In this document: piece by piece, positions 20,051 through 28,499 of the stretch
Position numbering within the stretch: the stretch's first letter is position 1
Layout of the letters: every line of letters begins with the position of its first letter
Assembly: GCA_020056965.1 (NCBI GenBank)
Contig: JAGVGT010000021.1
Location: 94,717-158,716, forward strand
Source of the DNA: Deltaproteobacteria bacterium
GTDB taxonomy: Bacteria; Desulfobacterota; Desulfobulbia; Desulfobulbales; JAGXFP01
DNA length: 64,000 nt
Direction of reading: 5' to 3'
Position numbers and translations under genes: made by a program
The notes under the pieces: model-generated
The model's database searches: none
What the model was told of the DNA's origin: nothing
What the model saw: the letters and a program-made list of their open reading frames with translations, nothing else

Positions 20051-20602
20051 ATGCGGATCCTGCAGCTTCTGGCGGAGAAAGAGTCCACTATTCTCAGCGC
20101 CTGGCTTGATTATGTCTTCAGTGATTTCAAGCCTGAGGCCGTGAGGTTCCTGCGCGGCAAGGACCGTTTCGCCAATCCGCTTGGGCAGGGTTATTCCCAG
20201 GGGTTGCAGGATATTTTCGTGGCCCTGCGCAGCGAGGAGCTGGCCGAGGTGGGGGCGGTGATCGAATATCTCATGAAGTTGCGGGCGGTCCAAGTTGAAT
20301 TGGCGCCTTCGCAGGCCCTGGCCTTCCTCTTCGAGCTCAAGAAAATCATCCGCCAGGAGTGTCGGAAGGAATGGTCGCCGGAACTGGACCAGGAATGGCC
20401 GGAGCTGGCATCCCGTATCGACCGGTTGGCTCTGCAAGGTTTTGATCATTACATGGCCAGCCGGGAACTGCTTTATCAGGTCAGAATCAGGGAGTTGAAG
20501 AGCGGTCGCCATATCCTGACCGATCACGTAAAATGTCCTTCCGCGCTGGTGCGGGAGGATTTGAATAGACAAAAACAGGCGGAGAACGATGGGCAACCTT
20601 AA
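20051..20602 (+). CDS. RsbRD_N-domain protein upstream of dsrM
   Basis: A 183-residue soluble protein with the RsbRD N-terminal domain pattern: LAEKESTILSAWLDYVF, then FANPLGQGYSQGLQDIF, and late GFDHYMASRELLYQVRIRELK. This family precedes dsrMKJOP in many sulfate-reducing Desulfobacterota. It ends 31 bases before dsrM on the same strand, so it is very likely cotranscribed. The fold is globin-like in stressosome RsbR proteins and suggests a sensory or assembly role; the specific job is not established. Confidence 0.8.
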   Translation: MRILQLLAEKESTILSAWLDYVFSDFKPEAVRFLRGKDRFANPLGQGYSQGLQDIFVALRSEELAEVGAVIEYLMKLRAVQVELAPSQALAFLFELKKIIRQECRKEWSPELDQEWPELASRIDRLALQGFDHYMASRELLYQVRIRELKSGRHILTDHVKCPSALVREDLNRQKQAENDGQP

Positions 20603-20633
20603 CCACAGTCAACTTGAAGCGAGGTAACGGTAA

Positions 20634-21677
20634 ATGAGAGTCTTGTATTCGTTGGCAATTGTCCTGGCACTTATGCTGCTTGCCTACACGGGCGTGGAAG
20701 TCCTGCCCGGGGGGCGGACCCTGTTCGGGGTGGTACTGCCATGGTTGGCCTTTGTGACCTTCCTGTTCTTCTTCGTGGCGAAGATTGTGGACTGGGCCAA
20801 ATCACCGGTGCCGTTCCGGATCCCCACCACCTGCGGGCAGGAGAACTCACTGCCGTGGATCAAGCAGAACAAGTTGGACTGTCCCTCCACCACCGCCGGG
20901 GTGTGGGGTCGGATGTTCCTGGAGATCTTTCTGTTCCGTTCCCTGTTTCGCAATACCCGGGCGGAAATCCACGAAGGACCCAAACTGGTTTACGGGAGCA
21001 GCAAGTACCTCTGGTTGTTCGGCCTGATGTTTCACTATTCCTTTCTGGTCATCGTCCTTCGCCACATGCGGCTGTTCACCAATCCGGTGCCCTTTTTCGT
21101 GCATGCCTTGGAGTTTGGTGACGGCTTTTTGCAGGTCGGCGCCCCGCCCATTTACATTACCGATCTGGTCTTTCTGGGAGCCGTGACCTTCCTGTTCTTG
21201 CGCCGGGTGGTCTTGCCGGCCATCCGTTATATCTCCTTGCCGGCCGACTACTTCCCGCTTTTCTTGATTTTCGGGATCGGTCTTACCGGCGTGGCCATGC
21301 GCTACTTCTTCCGGGTGGATGTGATCAGCATCAAGACCCTGACCCACGGCCTGGTGACCTTTCAGTTCTCAGCGCCCCTGGAGAGCATCAGCAGCCTCTT
21401 CTTCGTCCATCTCTTTCTGGTTACTACCCTGATGGCCTACTTCCCCTTCAGCAAGCTGATGCACCTGGGCGGGGTCTTCCTGAGTCCCACCAGGAACATG
21501 GCCAACAACAGCCGGATGGTCCGCCATATCAACCCCTGGAACGATCCGTCCATCAAGCCCCATTCCTATGCGGCCTATGAGGATGACTTCCGGGAGTTCA
21601 TGGTTGAGGCGGGACTGCCGGTGGAAAAGGAGTTGGAGCCGAAAGCGGACGAGAATGCTCCGGCGGCCTCTGAATGA
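20634..21677 (+). CDS. dsrM: DsrM, cytochrome b subunit of DsrMKJOP
   Basis: A 347-residue NarI-like membrane cytochrome b of the DsrMKJOP complex, which moves electrons between menaquinol and the DsrC/DsrK thiol cycle. Several hydrophobic helices are visible: ~5-25, ~33-50, ~125-145, ~180-195, ~210-230 and ~255-275. Candidate haem histidines occur in FHYSFLVIVLRHMRLF, THGLVTF and FFVHLFLV. The C-terminal tail is soluble and charged. The length and gene order are typical. Confidence 0.95.
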   Translation: MRVLYSLAIVLALMLLAYTGVEVLPGGRTLFGVVLPWLAFVTFLFFFVAKIVDWAKSPVPFRIPTTCGQENSLPWIKQNKLDCPSTTAGVWGRMFLEIFLFRSLFRNTRAEIHEGPKLVYGSSKYLWLFGLMFHYSFLVIVLRHMRLFTNPVPFFVHALEFGDGFLQVGAPPIYITDLVFLGAVTFLFLRRVVLPAIRYISLPADYFPLFLIFGIGLTGVAMRYFFRVDVISIKTLTHGLVTFQFSAPLESISSLFFVHLFLVTTLMAYFPFSKLMHLGGVFLSPTRNMANNSRMVRHINPWNDPSIKPHSYAAYEDDFREFMVEAGLPVEKELEPKADENAPAASE

Positions 21678-21710
21678 GCCTGAAAACAGCTAACTTAAGG
21701 GATTGCGAAA

Positions 21711-23357
21711 ATGGCAGATACTAAAGTTGGACCGATGAGCCTTAGCGTGGCGAAGGATCCGTCACTGATGACGGGTGCCATCCCCGCCAAGGACTGGATG
21801 GATACACCGGCGATCTTTAAGCCGGGCAACTACTGTTACCCAGGTAAAAAAGAGATTGCCGCTTATCATGGCAAGAACCTGCCCGGTAAGTTCGGTGAGT
21901 CGCGGGACTGGAAAGTAGAAGAAGATGATTGGAAGCTCCCCGAGAACTGGAAGGAGATCATCATCAATGGGATCAAGGAGCGGCTCGATAAATTCCGCTC
22001 CTTCAAGATCTTCATGGACTGCTGTGTCCGTTGCGGGGCCTGCGCCGATAAGTGCCACTTCTTCCTGGGCACCGGCGATCCCAAGAACATGCCGGTCCTG
22101 CGGGCCGAGCTGTTGCGCTCGGTCTATCGTAACGAGTTCACCAAGGCCGGCAAGATCCTGGGGCGTTTTGCCGGAGCCCGGGAGATGACCTTTGGGGTGC
22201 TGAAGGAGTGGTTCATGTACTTCTATCAGTGCACCGAGTGCCGGCGCTGCTCGGTGTTTTGCCCCTACGGAATCGACACCGCCGAGATCACCATGATGGC
22301 GCGGGAAATCCTGCATCTGGTCGGGGTCAATACCAACTGGATCCTGGAGCCGGCCTCCAATTCCAACCGGACCGGTAACCACCTGGGTTTGCAACCGCAC
22401 ACCTTCAAGGAGAACGCCGAGTTCCTGCTCGACGATATCGAAACGGTCACCGGCGTTCGGCTGAACAGCCTCAACTTCAACCGCAAGGGTGCCGAAATCC
22501 TCTTCGTCATTCCTTCGGCCGATGTCTTCGCCGAGCCGGGCATCTTCACCTTCATGGGCTATCTGCTGATGTTCGAGCATATCGGCCTGGATTACACCAT
22601 CTCCACCTACTCTTCGGAGGGCGGCAACTTCGGCCTCTTCACCAACAACGAGTTGATGAAGAAACTGAACGGCAAGATCTACGCCGAGGCCAAGCGCTTG
22701 GGGGTCAAGTGGATTCTCGGTGGTGAGTGCGGCCATATGTGGCGGGTGTTGCACCAGTACATGGACACCATGAACGGCCCGACCGATTTCCTGCAGGTGC
22801 CGAAATCGCCGATCACCGGCACCGTTTTTGAGAATGCCGCCTCGACCAAGATGGTCCATATCAGCGAGTTCACCGCCGATTTGATCAAGCACGGTAAGTT
22901 GAAACTGGATCCCTCCCGGAACAACCACCGCAAGGTGACTTTTCATGACTCCTGCAACCCGGCCCGGGCCATGGGGCTTCTTGAAGAACCCCGTTATATC
23001 TTGAAGAATGTCTGCAATAACTTCTACGAGATGCCGGAAAACACCATCCGGGAGCAGACCTTCTGCTGCGGTAGCGGCACCGGTCTCAACACCGGCGAGA
23101 TCATGGATCTGCGGATGCGGGGCGGACTGCCACGGGCCAATGCGGTTAAGCATGTGCATGACAAGCATGGCGTCAACATGCTCTCCTGCGTCTGCGCCAT
23201 CGATCGGGCAACCTTGCTCTCTCTGATGCAGTACTGGAATCCGGATGTCGAGGTCTGCGGCATCTCCGAGCTGGTTGGCAACGCCCTGATTATGGAGGGT
23301 GAACAAGTGCGGGAGACCGGCCTTCGGTCTGAACCTCTAGAAGGGATGGAAGGGTGA
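21711..23357 (+). CDS. dsrK: DsrK, HdrD-like catalytic Fe-S subunit
   Basis: A 548-residue cytoplasmic subunit related to HdrD, thought to reduce the DsrC trisulfide or disulfide. Two [4Fe-4S] motifs are present: Cys105-Cys108-Cys111-Cys115 (CVRCGACADKC) and Cys174-Cys177-Cys180-Cys184 (CTECRRCSVFC). A CCG-type site for the special catalytic cluster follows: HDSCNPARA, then FCCGSGTG, then SCVCAID. It is linked to dsrM (33-base gap) and its TGA overlaps the start of dsrJ. Confidence 0.96.
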   Translation: MADTKVGPMSLSVAKDPSLMTGAIPAKDWMDTPAIFKPGNYCYPGKKEIAAYHGKNLPGKFGESRDWKVEEDDWKLPENWKEIIINGIKERLDKFRSFKIFMDCCVRCGACADKCHFFLGTGDPKNMPVLRAELLRSVYRNEFTKAGKILGRFAGAREMTFGVLKEWFMYFYQCTECRRCSVFCPYGIDTAEITMMAREILHLVGVNTNWILEPASNSNRTGNHLGLQPHTFKENAEFLLDDIETVTGVRLNSLNFNRKGAEILFVIPSADVFAEPGIFTFMGYLLMFEHIGLDYTISTYSSEGGNFGLFTNNELMKKLNGKIYAEAKRLGVKWILGGECGHMWRVLHQYMDTMNGPTDFLQVPKSPITGTVFENAASTKMVHISEFTADLIKHGKLKLDPSRNNHRKVTFHDSCNPARAMGLLEEPRYILKNVCNNFYEMPENTIREQTFCCGSGTGLNTGEIMDLRMRGGLPRANAVKHVHDKHGVNMLSCVCAIDRATLLSLMQYWNPDVEVCGISELVGNALIMEGEQVRETGLRSEPLEGMEG

Positions 23358-23743
23358 TGCCAATGTACGATAAAGATAAAATCATACCTGGTTTGATCGT
23401 TTTTGTTGGCCTGGTGACGTTTCCGCTCTGGTACGGTTTCGGCGGCGGCGGCAAGCTGCCGGTCCCGGAAAAGCCGACCAATAGCAAGGAGTGTGTCATG
23501 CCTACTGCCGAGATGCGCACCTCACACATGGTGATGCTCAATCAGTGGCGGGACGATATCGTCCGCATGGGCGGCGCCCGGCTCGGGCAAACCGCCGACG
23601 GCACCCAATACATCAGGAGCTTGCAGAAGGGTTGTATGAAATGTCACACCAGCAAGAAAAAGTTCTGTGACGAGTGTCATACATACGCAGCCGTTAACCC
23701 TTATTGCTGGGATTGCCATATCCAGCCTAAGGAGGCCAACTAA
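23357..23743 (+). CDS. dsrJ: DsrJ, periplasmic trihaem cytochrome c
   Basis: A 128-residue membrane-anchored cytochrome c. An uncleaved N-terminal helix (~9-27) is followed by three haem motifs: CMKCH (93-97), CDECH (104-108) and CWDCH (117-121). A conserved Cys in SKECVMPT (Cys46 with this start) corresponds to the cysteine proposed as an unusual axial haem ligand in DsrJ. The ATG at 23357 overlaps the dsrK stop (TGATG); an ATG at 23363 is an alternative with better spacing to the upstream GGAAGG. Confidence 0.93.
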   Translation: MPMYDKDKIIPGLIVFVGLVTFPLWYGFGGGGKLPVPEKPTNSKECVMPTAEMRTSHMVMLNQWRDDIVRMGGARLGQTADGTQYIRSLQKGCMKCHTSKKKFCDECHTYAAVNPYCWDCHIQPKEAN

Positions 23744-24555
23744 TGGATAACAGCAGAAGGAAGTTTCTCAAGATTGCCGGCCTTACCGCCATTGCCGGAA
23801 TCGCAGCCCCCACCGCCTTTAATTCCCTCTTGAAGGGTGAGGTGCACGCCAGTTCAGGCGAGGCGTCCACCGCCGGTCATGGGGGGGGGCATGAGGCTGC
23901 CCCGGTCGGCAAGCGCTATGGTTTTGTCATCGATGCCCAGAAGTTTGCGGCTGACCCGGGGCTGGCCCCGAAGTGCATCAACGCCTGCCACTCCGTCCAC
24001 AATGTCCCCGACTTCGGGAACAAGAAGGACGAGATCAAGTGGATCTGGACCGAGACCTATGCCCACGCCTTTCCGGATGAGAGCCAGTATAAGCGGAATG
24101 AAGCGTTGCATACCCTGCCGATTATGACCCTCTGTAACCATTGCGACAATCCCCCCTGTGTTCGGGCCTGCCCGACCAAGGCGACCTTCCGGAATCCGGA
24201 CGGGATTATCATGATGGACTTTCATCGCTGTATCGGCTGTCGCTTCTGCATGGCCGCCTGTCCATACGGGGCCAGAAGTTTCAACTGGCGCGATCCCCGG
24301 CCTTTCGTCAAACAGGAGAATCCGGAATATCCGACCCGGATGCGCGGGGTAGTCGAAAAGTGCACCATGTGTTACGAGCGTTTGGCCGAGGGCTTGATGC
24401 CGGCCTGTGCCGAAGCCAGCAAGGAGAGCGGCGGCATCATTTTCGGCGATTTGAACGATCCGGCTTCCGAGGTCTCCATGGTCCTGAAGGAGAAATTTAC
24501 CATCCAGCGGAAACCGGCGCTTGGTACCAAGCCGTCGATTTTCTACATCATCTGA
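23743..24555 (+). CDS. dsrO: DsrO, periplasmic ferredoxin-like subunit
   Basis: A 270-residue exported iron-sulfur protein. It has a Tat signal (SRRKFLKIAG then a hydrophobic run, ~1-36). Cysteine clusters for four [4Fe-4S] centres are visible: CINACHSVH; CNHCDNPPCVRACP; CIGCRFCMAACP; and CTMCYERLAEGLMPAC. It sits on the periplasmic face and relays electrons between DsrP and DsrJ. Its start overlaps the dsrJ stop (TAATG), so the two are translationally coupled. Confidence 0.95.
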   Translation: MDNSRRKFLKIAGLTAIAGIAAPTAFNSLLKGEVHASSGEASTAGHGGGHEAAPVGKRYGFVIDAQKFAADPGLAPKCINACHSVHNVPDFGNKKDEIKWIWTETYAHAFPDESQYKRNEALHTLPIMTLCNHCDNPPCVRACPTKATFRNPDGIIMMDFHRCIGCRFCMAACPYGARSFNWRDPRPFVKQENPEYPTRMRGVVEKCTMCYERLAEGLMPACAEASKESGGIIFGDLNDPASEVSMVLKEKFTIQRKPALGTKPSIFYII

Positions 24556-24566
24556 GGTGAAATGTC

Positions 24567-25742
24567 ATGATTGAGAAAGCACTAACTGGTGACAGCCGCT
24601 ACTGGACGTGGATGACCATCCTTCTGGTTCTGATGGGGGTGGGGGGGGCCTGTTATGTCCAGCAGTTCAACTATGGTCTGGGCTATACCGGCATGAGCCG
24701 TGATGTCTCCTGGGGCCTCTATATTTCCCAGTTCACCTTTCTGGTCGGCGTTGCCGCCGGCGGCGTGATGCTGGTTCTGCCTTATTATTTGCACAATTAC
24801 AAGGTGTTCGGCCGGATTACCATCCTCGGTGAGTTTATGGCGGTGGCGGCGGTTTCCATGTGCCTGATGTTCATCCTGGCTGACCTCGGACAACCGATGC
24901 GGGCCTTGAACGTGCTGTTGCATCCCACCCCCAATTCGATCCTCTTCTGGGACATGATCGTCTTGAACGTTTATCTGTTCCTGAACCTGGTCGGCGGCTG
25001 GGTAATGCTCAATGCCGAGAAGAAGCAGGTGCCGCCACCGAAGTGGGTGAAGGCGCTGATCTATATTTCGATCCCCTGGGCCATCAGTATCCATACCGTC
25101 ACCGCCTTCCTTTACTGTGGTCTGCCCGGCCGTCACTACTGGCTGACTGCTATCCTGGCTCCGCGCTTCCTGGCCTCAGCCTTTGCCGCCGGTCCTTCCC
25201 TGCTGGTGATCTGTGCCTTGGTCCTCCGGCGCTATACTGCTTTTGATGCCGGCAAGGAGGCGATCAACAAGCTGGTGACGATCATCACCTATGCCGCCAT
25301 TCTGAACTTCTTCTTTGTCGGTCTGGAGTTGTTTGTCGCTTACTACAGCCAGATCCCCGGCCACATGCACACCATCGATTATCTGTTTTTCGGTTTGCAG
25401 GGTCATGATGATGGGATCATGTATAACAATTTGGTCCTGCCGATGCGTTTCTCGGCCTTTATCGGGATTGCCGCCACCATCGCCCTCCTGTTCCCCAAGG
25501 TGCGGGAAAGCTACACCAGAATTGGTTGGCTCTGCGGGGCAATCTTCCTGTCGCTGTGGATCGATAAGGGCTTGGGACTGGTGCTGGGTGGCTTCGTTCC
25601 CAATCCTCTCGAGTACATCACCGAATACTATCCTTCCGCTGGTGAGATCGGCATTACTCTGGGGGTCTGGGCCACCGGCTTCTTCATTCTGACCATTCTC
25701 TATAAGTCCGCGATTGCCGTCAAGCTGGCCAAGGAAAACTAA
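24567..25742 (+). CDS. dsrP: DsrP, NrfD-like quinone-interacting membrane subunit
   Basis: A 391-residue integral membrane protein of the NrfD/PsrC family with about ten hydrophobic helices and no cofactor motif. The N-terminus (LTGDSRYWTWMTILLVLMGVG) and LADLGQPMRALNVL are typical of DsrP/HmcC-like proteins. It exchanges electrons with menaquinone and with DsrO. It is the last gene of dsrMKJOP and is followed by a terminator. Confidence 0.95.
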   Translation: MIEKALTGDSRYWTWMTILLVLMGVGGACYVQQFNYGLGYTGMSRDVSWGLYISQFTFLVGVAAGGVMLVLPYYLHNYKVFGRITILGEFMAVAAVSMCLMFILADLGQPMRALNVLLHPTPNSILFWDMIVLNVYLFLNLVGGWVMLNAEKKQVPPPKWVKALIYISIPWAISIHTVTAFLYCGLPGRHYWLTAILAPRFLASAFAAGPSLLVICALVLRRYTAFDAGKEAINKLVTIITYAAILNFFFVGLELFVAYYSQIPGHMHTIDYLFFGLQGHDDGIMYNNLVLPMRFSAFIGIAATIALLFPKVRESYTRIGWLCGAIFLSLWIDKGLGLVLGGFVPNPLEYITEYYPSAGEIGITLGVWATGFFILTILYKSAIAVKLAKEN

Positions 25743-25787
25743 AAGCCAGCCCATCTCGGTTGATCGCCGGTCTATAAAGGTACCGTT

Positions 25788-25823
25788 AAAGCAAGCTCCC
25801 CGTGCGGGGAGCTTGCTTTTTTT
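25788..25823 (+). terminator. intrinsic terminator of the dsr operon
   Basis: A 14-bp perfect stem (25788-25801 with 25806-25819), a GTGC loop and a run of T. It ends the transcript of dsrMKJOP. Confidence 0.93.
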
Positions 25824-25842
25824 ATGGCCAGCCATTAAATCA

Positions 25843-25987
25843 GACTGAAGGTCGAAGGCTGAGGGTTGTTGTCGGTAGATCATGCGTGCCCATACAAAAC
25901 GTCTGGCTTGTAATGGCCGGCAAATGCGCGCAAAGGTTTCCGATTGTTACCCTTCATCTAGCCTTCAGTTTCGGTCTTCAGCCTGAG
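25843..25987. repeat. imperfect inverted repeat, CTTCAG-rich
   Basis: Between dsrP and the cysteine synthase fusion, a left arm at 25843-25866 (GACTGAAGG...GGCTGAGGG) is roughly the reverse complement of the region 25950-25987, which itself contains two CTTCAG copies. Matches are about 70% by eye. It may be a degenerate intergenic repeat; no gene is present. Confidence 0.35.
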
Positions 25988-26025
25988 CTCCTATACACCT
26001 GAACAATTCGTTCATTCGAGGCGCC

Positions 26026-28374
26026 ATGACAACTCGCACCGTCCCTCCCCAGAGCATTCTCGATTTGATCGGCAATACCCCGATTGTGCCGATCCGGAGG
26101 CTAAATCCCTACAAGAAGGTCAGCATTTACGCCAAGCTGGAGTCGTTTAATCCCGGTGGTTCGGTCAAGGACCGGATCGCCTTGAACATGATCGAGACGG
26201 CCGAACAGAGCGGAGAACTGACCCCAGATCGGGTGGTGTTGGAGGCAACCAGCGGCAATACCGGCATCGGCCTGGCCCTGGTCTGTGCGGTCAAGGGCTA
26301 TCGCTGTCAGCTGGTCATGCCGGAATCGGCCTCGATTGAGCGGCGGAAGATCATGATCGGCTATGGCGCCGAGATTCTGCTCACCCCGGCCAAACGGGCC
26401 ACCGATGGGGCGATTGAGCAGGCTTACGCCTTGGCCCGGGAACACCCGGACCGCTACTTTTTGACCGACCAGTTCAACAACGATGCCAACTGGCAGACCC
26501 ATGTCAAGACCACCGGCCCGGAGATCTGGGCGCAGACCGAGGGGCGGGTGACCGATGTGGTTGCCACTTTGGGGACCAGCGGTACGGCCATGGGCATCTG
26601 TCGTTATTTTGCCGAGCATCACCCGGAAGTTAAAGTCATTGCCATGGAACCGTTTTTGGGCCATAAGCTGCAGGGCCTCAAAAACATGAAAGAGTCTTAC
26701 AAACCAGGAATCTTTCGGCGTAATGAGCCGTTCCAGATCATCAATATTCCCGATGAGGAGGCCTTCGCCAAGGCCCGGCAACTGGCGGCCCGGGAAGGAA
26801 TTTTTGTCGGCATGAGCTCGGGGGCGGCGATGTGCACCGCCCTGGCCCGGGCCGAGCAACTCAAGGACGAGGGCGGGGTGATTGTGGTCATTTTCCCCGA
26901 TGGCGGCGAAAAGTATCTTTCCACCCAGCTGTTCAGCGCCGAGCAGCCCAAAGTTGAACCGGAGGTTGTCTCGCGGCTGCGTTTTCACAACTCACTCAGC
27001 AAGCGCAAGGAAATCTTCAAGCCGATCAATCCCAAGCTGGTCACCTTTTATACCTGCGGCCCCACCGCCCATGAGCCGGCCACCCTCGACCATTGCCGGC
27101 GGTTTGTCCATTCCGACCTGGTCAACCGGGTTCTGGCCACCAATGGTTATGCCGTCAAATTCTACATGAATTTCACCGACCTGGACGACAACACCATCCG
27201 CGGCGCCCAGGAAAACCATGAGTCGGTCAAGGATTTTACCTCGCGCTATGTGGATGAGTTCCAGGCCGATATCGCCGCCCTGGGGGTCCTGCCGGCCACC
27301 GGCTACCCGCGGGCCTCGGAACATGTCGAACGGATGATCGAGATGTCGCGGGAGCTGATCAAGCGGGGCTATGCCTACGAAAAGCATGGTTCCATCTATT
27401 TCGACATCTCCAAGTTCGCCGGCTACGGCCGCCTCTCCGGAGTGGATTTGAGCAAGATGCAGCATGGCCGCACCGTCGATTTGGACGATTACGAAAAAGA
27501 CAGCCCGATGGACTTTACCCTGCTCAAGCGCTCGGCCCTTACTGAGCTTAAGGATGGGATCTTCTACGCCACCGAGTGGGGTAACATGCGGCCGGGTTGG
27601 CATATCGAGTGTGCCGCCATGTCCTGCCATTTTTTAGGCGACACCATCGATATCCACTCCAGCAGCCGCGATCTCATCTTTCCGCACCATGAGAACGAGA
27701 TCGCCATCGCCGAGGCCTTAAGCGGTAAACCGCTGGCCAATTACTGGCTGCACAGCGAACTGGTCCTGGCGGAGGGCAAGAAGATGAGCCGGGAGGCCGG
27801 CACCATTCTGACCCTGCGGGATATGCTGGCCAAGGGCTATTCCCACCGGGAGGTGCGTTATTACCTGTTGCGCACCCATTACCGTAAGCCGATCAATTTT
27901 TCCTACCGGAAATTCGACGCCGCCTTGAAAAGTCTGCGGCGGCTGGATGAGTTCAGCAACAAGCTGCTCTGTCTGCAGCCGGACCTGCCCCACCCGGAGG
28001 TCGCCACCTTCCTGACCAAACTGGAAGAGGGCTTTTTCGGCGCCCTGGACGATGATTTGAATGTCTCCGGGGCCTTCGGCGCCCTCTTCGATTTTGTCAA
28101 AAAGGTCAACCCCATCGTCAGCAGCGGCCAACTGGATCGCGATCAGAAGGGTTATATCCTCGAAACCCTGCGACGGATCAACTCGATCCTCAACCTGTTG
28201 CGGCTCGACCGCTGCCCGCTGGCCCCGGAGATCGATAAATTGATCAAGGACCGCGAGGAGGCCCGGCGGGAAGGGGACTGGGTGCGGGCCGACGGGGTGC
28301 GGGAGCAGCTGGCCAGCCAGGGCATTGAGGTTGTCGATACCGCCAAGGGGACGGTCTGGAAGGAGAAGAAATAG
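26026..28374 (+). CDS. cysteine synthase fused to a CysRS-like domain
   Basis: A 782-residue fusion. Residues 1-~310 are a PLP cysteine synthase (CysK/CysM type): active Lys48 in NPGGSVKDR, EATSGNTGIGLA, and phosphate loop GTSGTAMG. Residues ~325-782 follow class I cysteinyl-tRNA synthetase: TCGPT (Cys344), FTDLDDNTI, GWHIECAAMS (Cys529) and PHHENEIA (His554, Glu558) keep the zinc ligands. The two ATP signature motifs are altered: the HIGH position reads T353-LDH and KMSKS reads KMSRE (586-590). The frame is unbroken and there is no stop between domains. It may make cysteine for direct charging, or the synthetase part may do other chemistry such as persulfide formation (inference). A normal cysS may exist elsewhere. 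Confidence 0.9.
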   Translation: MTTRTVPPQSILDLIGNTPIVPIRRLNPYKKVSIYAKLESFNPGGSVKDRIALNMIETAEQSGELTPDRVVLEATSGNTGIGLALVCAVKGYRCQLVMPESASIERRKIMIGYGAEILLTPAKRATDGAIEQAYALAREHPDRYFLTDQFNNDANWQTHVKTTGPEIWAQTEGRVTDVVATLGTSGTAMGICRYFAEHHPEVKVIAMEPFLGHKLQGLKNMKESYKPGIFRRNEPFQIINIPDEEAFAKARQLAAREGIFVGMSSGAAMCTALARAEQLKDEGGVIVVIFPDGGEKYLSTQLFSAEQPKVEPEVVSRLRFHNSLSKRKEIFKPINPKLVTFYTCGPTAHEPATLDHCRRFVHSDLVNRVLATNGYAVKFYMNFTDLDDNTIRGAQENHESVKDFTSRYVDEFQADIAALGVLPATGYPRASEHVERMIEMSRELIKRGYAYEKHGSIYFDISKFAGYGRLSGVDLSKMQHGRTVDLDDYEKDSPMDFTLLKRSALTELKDGIFYATEWGNMRPGWHIECAAMSCHFLGDTIDIHSSSRDLIFPHHENEIAIAEALSGKPLANYWLHSELVLAEGKKMSREAGTILTLRDMLAKGYSHREVRYYLLRTHYRKPINFSYRKFDAALKSLRRLDEFSNKLLCLQPDLPHPEVATFLTKLEEGFFGALDDDLNVSGAFGALFDFVKKVNPIVSSGQLDRDQKGYILETLRRINSILNLLRLDRCPLAPEIDKLIKDREEARREGDWVRADGVREQLASQGIEVVDTAKGTVWKEKK

Positions 28375-28431
28375 CCTTGCTGGGGCGGATGGCGGCGATG
28401 TAGTTGCTTCTTGTTGTGAATCTGGATGGAT

Positions 28432-28483
28432 AAAAAAGAAGGCCCAGGCTTGGGATAATTCCCGGCCGGGGCCTTCTTTTTTT
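28432..28483. terminator. bidirectional intrinsic terminator
   Basis: Arms with A-run plus GAAGGCCC (from 28432) and GGGCCTTC plus T-run (to ~28483) form a strong stem usable on both strands. It separates the plus-strand fusion gene from the minus-strand RCC1 lipoprotein gene. Confidence 0.9.
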
Positions 28484-28499
28484 GCTGGTGGGGTGATTG

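Noticed and set aside
21762-23306. 514-codon open frame antisense to dsrK
   Set aside because: dsrK has unmistakable Fe-S motifs and operon context; the antisense frame has no domain and is His/Gly/Val-rich as expected from GC-rich shadow coding.
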